Positions 43,835 through 55,800 of a stretch of 64,000 nucleotides of DNA are shown in pieces. The notes below the pieces were generated by a model. That model was given only the letters and a program-made list of their open reading frames with translations. It did not search any database and was not told the DNA's origin. The translations under genes and the position numbers were made by a program. Numbering within the stretch: the first letter of the stretch is position 1; every line of letters starts with the position of its first letter. Origin of the DNA: Oegoconia quadripuncta (Eukaryota > Arthropoda > Insecta > Lepidoptera > Autostichidae); contig OX438744.1 in NCBI GenBank assembly GCA_949316235.1, positions 33,972,778-34,036,777 on the forward strand. Direction: 5' to 3'.

Positions 43835-46800
43835 CTGCACCGATGGAGACCACCACCAACGTGAGTAGGATGCATGGGCTTCAAGGTCTTTCACAGCAAA
43901 GAATAGAAGCGTTGACTCTTTTTCTTAAACATTTTTTATTTAATCATTTAGCTCACTGCAGTCGTACATCTGCAGAAATTTTGAATACTAACAAGTTTGT
44001 GAGGTCGTCGCGACTCTTTGGTGAGCAATTCAGGGGGGCCGATCGCGCTAAGTTTGAACGATAATACTAAAGCTAAACCGTAACCAAAAACATTACGTTA
44101 ACCACATTTCGTATCGCGATAATCATTTGAACGGAAATTAACCTACTTTTTTTTTAATACTCGTGGTTAGTTCTACACATTTTGAGTTTGGTTTTTTTAC
44201 TTTGGTAGCGTCAACGATATAATCGTTCACACAAAATAGCGTGATACCATTTTTTTACATCAGCTAAACTAAAGCTAAACCATTTCCAAAAACGTTCTGT
44301 TCGAACTGTAGAACAGTTGTAAAATAGCGCGATTGGTCCCCATGTCAAACATGAACGAAACGTAAGTGGAAGAAAGTCAACACTTCTTGTTATTGTAGGG
44401 ACTATGACCAGCGGCTCGACCACGTAACTCAATTTCTTTGGGAACTATAATCGTTTATGAAGTCAAAACACTGCCCGTCCTTGCCATATCGTAAACGGTT
44501 GTCAGAGATAAGATAGCCAGTCCCCCAAATAAGAAGGGGTTTCCGGGTCAGTACCCTACCACCTTCGGCCTCATCTTCACTTAACATCAGGTGTGATTGA
44601 GGTCAAGTGCTTACCCGTTGTGGATACAAAAAACGTATTTGGGGGACTGGCTATCTTATCTCTGACAAACAGACAACACTATACTATTAACATTGCTGTT
44701 TGGCGGCAGATTTAGATAAGTTGGTGGTAGCTAGCCAGGCGGACATTTAATGTGCCCTACCCTAACCAAACCGAGTACTAAATGGTTCGTAATTAACAGG
44801 CGATTAAGTTTACACCGGTGGCGAGATTATGAGCAAACGCGTACCTTCTATCATAAAAAGACTATAAGCAGTGGTCACCTGCAATTGGTTGAACCTTGCG
44901 AAGAGCTGCTGTTGTGTGACATTGGGTGGCTGGGCGTTTGCGGGGGGCGGCTTGCCGAAGTTTACAGACGTTGACATGATGGCCGGGTCCATCTGCGTCC
45001 AGTCGGTGAACATCGCGCTGTTTGAGCTGTAAGCTGGAGAAGAATTATCTTATAGGCCAAGATGTCATAAGCAAATGCTGGACGAACCCGAGTTTTAATA
45101 ACACACATAATTAATGTGTTGGGGTTTCCGGGTCAGTACGCTTCCACCTTTGACTTCGTATTCACTTAACATCAGGTGTGATTGAGGTCAAGTACAAACC
45201 CGTCGTGCATAAAAAAAAACCATAAATATGAACTGGGGACCAATCGCGCTATTTTACAGCGGTTTTACCATTCGAACGGAACTTTTTTGGTTTAGCTGAT
45301 GTAAAAAAATGGTATCGCGCTATTTTTTGTAAACGGTTATCCCACCAAAAACATTCTGTAAAAAACTAGCCAAGTCTCGATGGAGCTGCTTGATTATCTC
45401 TAAAAAGTAATGAAATCTATACAAAGTCGTGCCAAGTGTAAGGTTCCTTACTGCGATTTCTTTATTATTATAGTTAATGTTGTGTGACTTGGCCGTTGAA
45501 GGGTACACAGGGGTACAAAACCAGGTGCTCCATGACACCATTGCACCAATCTGTCGCCAGAACCGCTATTAATATTATTAATTATGTTATTAAGAATGTT
45601 CAACGGCAAACTATTAGCGAATAATCTGTGTGGCGTTTACATAACGTTCTTTATACGTTAGTGGCTTTATCAAGCCTACAATTGACTGGTTATTGAATCA
45701 ACGTTTTCCAAGTGGCAATTTTCCATCGTCAATGCGTAGCGGTTCTGGCGACAGATTGGTGCAATGGTGTCATGGAGCACCTGGTTTTGTACCCCTGTGT
45801 ACCCTTCAACGGCCAAGTCACACAACATTAACTATAATAATAAAGAAATCGCAGTAAGGAACCTTACACTTGGCACGACTTTGTATAGATTTCATTACTT
45901 TTTAGAGATAATCAAGCAGCTCCATCGAGACTTGGCTAGTTTTTTACAGAATGTTTTTGGTGGGATTTCACTTCTTTTTGTAGAAACGTGGGCATATTAT
46001 ATATATGCCCACGTTTCTACAAATATACTTGATATTGAAAGTTGAGTCATTTCTACCATACACCAAGAAAGATATTGAATGGAAGAGACAAGACCCGTCT
46101 TTGGGCATACCAACTACTTGGTAACCACTAAGTTCATCGTCGTCTTTTAATAATATCGACATTTTTTACGATAATTATTATCTTGCGAAATCAAACACAA
46201 TTAAACTCAACGACCTTTAGTATATGGACAACAAATCAGAAATACCGATAATATTTAGACTAAAACCTACTTATATCTTTAAGACTTCTTTTGACTTAAT
46301 AAAAAAAACTTAAAGAAAATATTACTCTGCCTACTCAATCTATACAAACTTTAAGCAAAACGTTAACTCTTAATTATTAGACAAGTGTCAATATAATTAA
46401 TTATCAATGAACTTTCTACCAAAGGTACTACCTACCTAGTACTGAAATACAGCTAAATTAATGATATTTTTAAACGAAACGAAGTAATATCTAACTAAAT
46501 AAACTAAACTAGAATACTAGAAAAGTATTTATAAACACGAACGCGATTCGAAGTACTGCCTAACTGTAAATTAAACCTAGAAAACTAAAAGTAGGTACTA
46601 AATAATTAACAATTAAATAAAGTATTCAATTGAAACTTCTTTTAATTCTGATAATTAAGTAATAATCAGTAGTCCCTCACTAACCATATAATTCCTAACC
46701 TGTTTAAATCTTTGAATTAATATAATAACAACCTGCCAATTAACTTTAGCAAACCTCACGAAATAATCAGCGAAATCAACGAAATGCAAATAATCCCTCC

Positions 46801-49800
46801 TAATCCCTAGCAAACATTTTCAAACGCAATAGAAGAATGTCGTAAACGACTGTAACGCGGCCGGTTGCCACTTTGCCATATAAGGTTATCGGAAAAACAA
46901 AACGTAAGCGCGTTTTAAAATACAGTCAACGTCATCTAGCGACGCGTGCGGGTATCACCGCCACTCTTAGCCAATACATTATATTTTGACCAAATTTTCG
47001 TTTGTTTATTTAATTTGTGTAATGTTCGAGTAGAATAAAATTAATCGTTTGACTATTTCTTCTTGTAAACTTGTAATAAGTATAAGTAAGTATAAGTATA
47101 AAAGCCAGTCTAGTCTTATCCAGAGTTCTCCTTTAATTTTATTTATATTCGTATTAAAAGCAGAAGGGGAGGCATTCGCCCAGCAGTGGGACGCTATAGG
47201 CTAGATTAAATTAGAAGATGTGTCCCACTACGCTGGACAGTCGATTTTTTTATGTACCAATAGTAGAAGGGGGCATTACCATATCTCTAATACAGCTGGG
47301 ACCAGCTGAGGGTTCTTCGTCAGATATAAAGTTAATCGTTCGACTATTTCTTCTTGTAAACTTGTAAGTATAAGTATAAAAGCCAGTGTAGTCTTATCCT
47401 GAGTTTTCCTTTAATTTTATTTATACGTATTATAAGCAGAAGGGGAAGCATGCGCCCAGCAGTGGGATGCTATAGGCTAGATTAAATTATGTGTCCCACT
47501 ACGCTGGATTTTTGCAATGACAGTCGATTTTTCTATGTACCAATAGTAGAAGGGGGCATTACCATATCTCTAATACAGCTGAGACCAGCTGAGGGTTCTT
47601 CATCAGATACTTCAGACCTTCGATTTTTGACATCAAATGAAGCGGCCCACCAAGTTGAATATTTTTTGTAAAGGCGGTATATGTCGATCTCTAATAGTTT
47701 GGTTGGGCTCTTGTGTTTCCTAATCAGGGTCACCAGGTACTCCAGATCTTCGATTATCCTAGTTTTTATAGTTTTCCCTTTATGTGGCCATTGAACCATA
47801 ACTCTGTACCAAATTTCAGCTCTCTGAGTTTATGGGAAGTACTAGTTCTATTTTGATGATCATGAGTGAGTGAGTGAGTGAGTGAGTGTCATAAATGCGA
47901 AACTTTGCTTTCGCTTAACTTCGGAACTAAATGACCTACAGACTTAAAATTTTGGATTTTAAGTATGTGATTATAGCTTACTGGATGACGAAAATTTCTG
48001 CGTTCTAGTCTTATCCAGAGGTTCTAAAATAGGGGCCTGAAAATGCCGCGAAATGGTTCCAGTAAAGGATGGTACGGCAGTGTTTGCTTCGCGCTCGACT
48101 TGGCGGGGGCACTGCCGTGCCCCCAGATTTCTAATGTATCTTAACTGACAACATTACCAGCTTGATAAAACTTTATAATTATTGGAATATAGTTAAACAG
48201 CCTGTATTATATTAAGGGTCCGGCGGAAGGTTGAGTCTCCATACAAACGTAGTAACGTCTTCATTTAGTCAATGTTAAGATAAATCGAAAAAAAAAATTG
48301 TTGTTTTTATTGTAATATTTAAATTAAAACTGATTGAAAATTTAAATGGAAATGTTCAGATGGCTCTTCTTCCTATTCGTGTTTTAAATAATGCCAGTAT
48401 TGGTATGTGTAAACCTCTATATTTGAGGTCGAGGGTTGACCTTTGAACTATTTGTGTCATGAGCGGTCTGGTCTACCTGCAAACGTATTGTCACTAACGG
48501 CGTAAGCTAATTTTCTCCATGGTCACTAGTGACACCTGTCATTTAAAATATTGCATTGCATTATTGCATTGATGACCGATTGGTGTAGTGGATAGGAAAC
48601 CAACGGTTGCGGGTTCGAATTCTGCATGGGGTAAATGTTTGTGTGATGAATATCGATGTTTATATAAATATTTATGCATGTTTATCCGTTATCTAGTATC
48701 TATAGTAAAAGCTTTGCTTAGTTTGGGACTAGATGATTGGTGTAAGTGGCCGAAATATTTATTATTATTATATAGCCTAAGTATGGTTCATGCTAGCCCT
48801 GCAGGTGAGCTGGTTGGTTGCTTGTCATACCTTGGTGCTGTGGGGTTTGCTGGCGAGGCAGGAACGCGCCCGCATGGCTGAACCCTGGTGGGGGCAGTCG
48901 CGAGCGTCTTACACGTTCCATGTTGTCTCTGAAACACAACAATAACAGTTGCAGAAGTTTCGCCAATAGAGCCATAATGATTCTGATCCTAACTTAGATA
49001 TACCTATCATCATCATATCAGCCGAAAGACGTCCACTGCTGGACAAAGGCCTCCCCCAAGGATCAAAATCAAAAATATTTTATTCAATGTAGGATACAAA
49101 AATATCACTTATTGAAAGTCAACATGTTATTTTTTTTTTAAACTACTTCGCTTCACAAGGTGTTATGGTTAAGGAGAAGAAGTGACAAGAAACTCCGAAA
49201 CAACACATCTTTTCAATTAGTGTCCATCTTTACAATAATATTACATTTTATATTACGTATTACAAAACAATAGCAATTAACATAACGACCAGCTAACACC
49301 AGACCTCCTTATCGCCTAAATAATCATCTATCCTGTAATAACCCTTCTTACACAGAGTTTAAATTTCTGCTCTGTTAAACTCAATACATGTTCTGGTATT
49401 TTATTGTAAAAGCGTATGCTGTGTCCCACAAAGGATGTGCTAACCTTGCTAAGTCTAAATTGTGGAATTTCAATTTTATTTTTGTTTCTAGTATTCAAAT
49501 TATGATTATCAGAATGTTTACGAAATAGGCATATATTTTTGCGTACATACATTATACAGTCATATATACAGGGCGTCCCAAAGTTATGGGACATGAAGGG
49601 GAAGTACCTTAAATATCGTAGATAGTGAATTTTGCTCAAAGAAGACTTTATGTTATTTTTAAAAGTTAGTAATTCTGCATTCATAGATTTTCTAAAAATT
49701 ATTTGCTTCGGCTGGGAATCGAACCGACTCAAATGTGAAAAAAAAAACACCCTACTTTTATGATGCCAATCGAAAGAATAGCTAAAAAATAATAACTCTG

Positions 49801-52800
49801 CCTAAGTAACATAGTATTTTAAAAGAAAGGAACAACGTGAAATTAATCATTTTAATCAAATAAAAAACATACATGAAACTGCCGTAGTCAATTAAGTAGG
49901 TATTTTTTTGTAAATTAATTAATTAAATGCTCAAAATGTGATCCCTCTTGTCTTACGCAAATCGCCAATCTTTTAATGAGCCCGCTGCCTGTTGATTTTC
50001 TAATCATTTTATGGTGAACACTCGATGTGATATGGCACAATTCTGTTTGCAACTCGCCTACGTTCTCGTATCGCTTTTTGTATAGCATATCTTTCACGTA
50101 TCCCCAAAAGAAGAAATCTAATGGTGTGAGGTCCGGGGATCTGGCCGGCCATCTAATCGGTCCATTTGTACCAATCCATGTAGGAAAACATTCATTTAGA
50201 AAATCTGCTGCTCTCCGACTATTATGAGCCGGAGCTCCATCTTGTTGGAAAATTAAGTTTTCTTGCTCCGCCGCGGAATGGTTTCTTATCTTATCCCTTA
50301 AAATTTGAAGGCGTCGGCAATAAATAACTTTCTTGAAATTTGACTCAATCATTTTATGTTGTTCCTTTCTTTTAAAATACTATGTTACTTAGGCAGAGTT
50401 ATTATTTTTTAGCTATTCTTTCGATTGGCATCATAAAAGTAGGGTGTTTTTTTTTTCACATTTAAGTCGGTTCGATTCCCAGCCGAAGCAAGTAATTTTT
50501 AGAAAATCTATGAATGCAGAATTACTAACTTTTAAAAATAACATAAAGTCTTCTTTGAGCAAAATTCACTATCTACAATATTTAAGGTACTTCCCCTTCA
50601 TGTCCCATAACTTTGGGACGCCCTGTATATATTGGGATGCAACAGTTAAAATACTTATTTCTTTAAACAGATCTCTTAGAGAATCACGGCAGCGTAAATT
50701 ATATATTGCTCTGATTGCTCTTTTTTGTAGATCTCCATAACGATCGGATACCGATACCTTATACCATTACGTAAATAATATTTTTTTACAAATTTCATCT
50801 AGGCAGCACCGGCAATGTGCCAGAAAAGCTAATAGTTGCCACATTTACAAATTATTTCCTTGCGTTTCAAATTAGCAACTATATCTAAATAAAATACTCT
50901 CATTTCTGTGATCGCGGCTATCTCGAAAAGTCGGGTTAAAAAGCGTCCTATGTTATATTTACCAAATTTATTCTGTGTACCAAAATTCATCCAAATGCAT
51001 TCATTATAACTTTCGCATTTCTCACATTAGTTGGATATTAATTTGCAGTTAGATAAAAATATTCATTCAGTTAGCCCTAAATTGTCGTGGTGGGAACTAG
51101 ATCGGTAACACAGGTGTTTAATAAATGAATATTGTATGCCACGAATGCAGTCGTTCTTAAATTTAAAAATAAAATGAGGTGTCCTTTTTATAAAATTTGC
51201 CATTGTCAATGGTTAATGTACTTTACCTATATGGAATTTGGACACTAGATAAGACAACTCACCCGCTAGATACTGTGTTCTGCATCATCTCTGTCTCCAT
51301 CATCTCGGCGAGCGCCTTCTGTGTCTCCTTGAACGGATCGAAGTCGAGGTCGTCATCCCCGTCGCCCGCCGCGCGGTGACCGATGCCGTCGTTCCCTCGC
51401 ATGTTGTTAATTCTGCAAGTAGGATCACTGTTTACATTTTCAACTGTGATCATATCCAAACGATTGCTGATGCAGCATGGGCCTCACAATGACGCAAGCC
51501 CGGTGCGAAGGGAGAACATTGTAAATGGGTAAATCGACATTTTGTTGCTCCGTATATGTTTTTATGCACAATGTGTTAGAGCGTTAATCTCAAACACACC
51601 AGGGGATCTACTTCTAACGAAATCGGACCTTTTCTTTTGCAAGAATCCTTTATTTGCCTAGCTTCAGACGTTCATTGCGTCCCGTACTAACTTGTGATGT
51701 CCAACTTGTGATGTCCAACTATGTACCACAAAAGTAAAATAATGACGATTGGTTTATAATTGACACAGCAAACTGCAAAGGAAAAACTCCGAAGTTACGG
51801 CCTTCCGAAGGTATTTTCGTTAGAGAGTAGACGCCCTGGTGTCATGTGAAGATAAGCCAAAGATGGGAACGGAAATCCCAACTGTTTATTTATTGTTATG
51901 CCTAAAAGTTGAACGTATATGTGTGACTGGAGAAACAAATAAATGCTTTATCTATTTTATTTACTTCTGATACAATATGTTTGTAACAAAAATACAACAC
52001 ATAAGCCCAACAGTTTCCACTAATTAGTGAAGATATATATCAAGGCACACTTGCACACAACAGGTTGCTTTGCATAACAAAATTATTTATGAAACAGTTA
52101 CAAATAGCTACATGGTTATATTATGTCTACATATCTAATTATAACAAATAATAAGAGCCCCTTTCTTTTTAGACAAATCAAATGTTAAATCAATCAGGAT
52201 TCGTGTTACGGTTACCTCGTACGTCAAAGTTTAAATGTAGCTTATTGTTTTATATGGGCACTTGCCGGGACGTCTGTGGTATAACTGTAGGTCTCAAAAT
52301 TATTGGTACACTTACCTCTGTTTCTGTTCCATCTCAAGCCGCTCAGCTGAGACCATGTTCTGTGGGTGATGCGGGTAGCGGCGCTCCGGCCGTTCCTCGC
52401 TAGGGGCGCCCCGTGCTTGAAGACGTTTCTGTTGAGCCTTGTGGAAGTCAGTGAAGAATTTGTCCATGTTCTCGGCTAGATAGCGACCTTCACTCTGCAA
52501 ATATCGGAGACGAGTCAGCAACTATGTGAAAACAATTGAAAAACACGTCACGACTTTAGCCCAGGAAAGGATACTGGCTTTATCACAAGTATTCGTAGGT
52601 GCAACCGTAATATGGCTCTTTAACGTCTGACAGAGAATCACACATTAATTGAGCTTTTTGTTCCCGCTGCTGAAGCCTAAAGGGGACCAAAGCGAAGCGT
52701 CAGCCTCCTCCTCAGGTCTCCTAGGCTCTGTGGTTAGGACAATGCCGTGTCGTTTTGGCACAAAAAAAAGAATAGCACCTCTGTTTCCGTGTGTCGTAAA

Positions 52801-55800
52801 GGGACACCATGGGACTGTCCACCATAAAACATCTATAGATGTGAGTGTTTAACGGCAATGGGATATCACGTGTGAATTTCTGTATATTTCGATAGATGAA
52901 ACGCGGATGTTGTTTCAAGCAATAAACTGTTAGAGCCGTGTTAATAAATCGATGTAGAACTGTTTTAATTTGCGACAGATTCTCAAGCGTCAACTTAAGG
53001 TCATCTCAATCTTGAGAACGGGCCTTAATGTTTGGGATACTCTGACCACTCCATCGTGAAAGTATTACATGATTGCTGCATATGTTCATACGGACAGATT
53101 TCGCTAGGACTGTATGGTCAAAAGTACAAACCTTTTTATTCAATGCAGGACACAAAAATATCCCTTAGTGAATGTCAACATGGTTTTTATAGAACTCCAT
53201 TGTTGTGTATTATCTAGACGTTATTTTTGATCGAAGTCCTAGATATCGATATAGAGTCGATACTATATCGATATACAGGGTGTCCCTGGAAGTATGGATC
53301 AAATCGAACAGGGGCATGGGGAAGGTCATTCCCAAACTTTTTAACCCTATGAATGTCGGTGCCATTTTTGACGGTTCAAAAGTTATGATCAATTTTTTAC
53401 ATTTTCATATTATCGAATAGTGCTTATACAAAAAAATTTTTTAAAAGAAAACTAGCAAAGCTTAATTTTTTCATTAAAAATAATCAATTAAATTTTTTTT
53501 CTTATTTTTTTTTTTTTTTTTTTTTTTTTCAGCTTAAGTTTGGGAATGACCTTCCCCATGCCCCTGTTCGATTTGATCCATACTTCCAGGGACACCCTGT
53601 ATAAGTTCACAAAGTGCTTTCGCCGCAAATTCAGATTCACATAGATCGAAGCCAGTGTTTTTACGTATTTTATGAAATACAGCTAAGTTATCATTGATAA
53701 AAGGCCATAATTGAGATACTAAAATGCATTCTGGGATGGAAAAAATAATTGTTCCATAGTAAGTACTTACAACAGATTGTGCGGTGTCGAATCCGTTCGC
53801 TAGCGCTTGCTGCATTTGCTGCTGATTCTGCTGTAGGAGCTGCTGATTCATCATGAAGCCCATAGCATTACCGCTAAGAGAGCTCGCCGACATAGAACCC
53901 CCCGCTATAGCGTTGTTGGACATAGAGTTTGTGGCCATGGAATTGTCTACGCGCATACCGAACGGTGGAAGCATATTTGGATTTTGATGAAAATTAGCAC
54001 CTGTAAAAAAAAATTTCTTTTAATGGCAAATGATAAAATAAATTCTATGTTTCAGTTGTAAAGATTTATAATTAAAAAATTGTCTGTTTGTATGACGTAA
54101 TGTCTGGAATTCCTGATCGGAGTTTGAAAATTCTATCACTTATTGAAAGCTACATTTCTCGGGTGACACAGGCTGTTCGATTAAATAAGGTCTAACAAAA
54201 TTAACCCGACAAACGTTGCAGAGTGTATGTATAGAATGTACCTATTACGAAAAAAATAAACAAATAAAACATTTTTTCAATGAAATTTTGTGAGTTGGAC
54301 CTTAATGGCCGCGCGCTCTAAGTACTTTGCCACAACAGACAAACACGTGCCGCGGTATCTTTGAAGACGCCGAAAGGTGACCACACGACTTGCCGTGATT
54401 GGTTGCGCCCTGTGCCCCGCCACCCCTTTTGGCGTCTTCCATATGAACGTTGCCTTCTTTTTCTCATTGATAAAATAAGGTACAATCGAAATGAAGTAAG
54501 TCTGTTAATTTGTATTTTCATTTGCACTTACATTAAATTCTTTTTTTCTTCTTTGCTAGTTTTTTTAATGAATATATTATTTTATTGCCATATAGGTGCA
54601 ATTGCTAAAGTTTGTCGGGTTGTTTTTGTTAGACCCTATATATTTGTATTTATATCGAGAACCAAGAAAACTTGTAAGTAATAAAAGTATGTCTCTAATA
54701 TATTTTAAATGTTCAATAACATGCTTACCTAATAATTCACTAGCAGATTCAAGTCCTATACTAGATGTGGGCATATAGTGTTTATTCTCGGCCATTACAT
54801 TGTGCTGTCTCGCCAACATTTCATTCTGTCTCATCATCATCTCGCTACGGCTCCGTTCTCTCAGCAACAGTTCCTTCTGATCCATAAGACCTTGGCTTAT
54901 TTGACTAACTTGCCTCTCATTATTCAGGTAACCCATATCCCGGTCCAATAAACCGTACCCGTTCACTAAAGGAGTTTTTATATGTGGCAGCATGTGGTTA
55001 TTGTCCACAAGGCCAGCGAGCATCTCTCTGTGCCTCTGCATCATTATTGCATCATTGTTGGTGTCGTTCAGTAAGTTGTGTGTACTGTCATCGTCTAGTA
55101 AACTGTGATCACTGTTATCTAACAAGTCGTGGTTCTCTAGTAAGCTGTGTCTATCTGATTCTAATTCGTCCAATTCATTAGTTAGATACTGTTGTGTGTC
55201 GTTCTCGAATACAGAGTGTGTTTGTGGGTGGACAGGTTTCTCTGCGACTGGCTCTGGTTCTGTCTCGACGTTAACACTATTGCTATTACTATTGTTCTTC
55301 TGTTTTTTGCTGTCGTTTTTGCTCTTCTTTGTGGTCTGACCGTTTGTGCTGTTCTCTTTATTTTTATTCGTTTTGCTATCTGTTTCTTTGCTTTTCGTTT
55401 GGGCCGGCTGTTGTGTTTGGCTTTGTGTGGGACTGGACGATTCTGATGTGCCGTTTTCTTGTGATTTGACTGAAATACATATTTAACATATTATAGATTA
55501 ATGGTCACTTACACTCTTATATCAACCAATTATATTATATATTATAGATTAATGGTCACTTACACTCTTATATCAACCAATTATATTATAGCATTGTGTT
55601 AAACCATAAAGACAAACTACTCAACTAATTACATTAGTTATTTATAAAACACATTAGATTTTATGATAAAGAAGTCATATTTTGATATCACTATTGGGGC
55701 TTATGTATGAAATTAATTTGTAGTATAGATATTTTACGCACAATGGGTTAGCGCTTCCACCTTCGTCTTTCATCTTCACTTAACGTCAGCTGTGATTGAG

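Noticed and set aside
43614..43894. Several open frames on both strands over CNOT4 exon 15
   Set aside because: GC-rich exon creates shadow frames; only the phase-matched minus frame joins exon 14 and ends in TAG.
45320..45541. Two identical 66-codon frames on opposite strands as a new small protein
   Set aside because: They are the same inverted-repeat arm read twice; the recognisable LanC-like coding is in another frame.
49328..49400. Frame starting in the mariner TIR as a gene
   Set aside because: It runs from the TIR into LINE reverse-transcriptase tail; a fusion of two elements, not a gene.
55192..55446. Hydrophobic 84-codon plus-strand frame resembling a membrane protein
   Set aside because: Antisense of the Gln/Lys/Asn-rich CNOT4 exon 9, which gives Leu/Phe/Val runs on the other strand.
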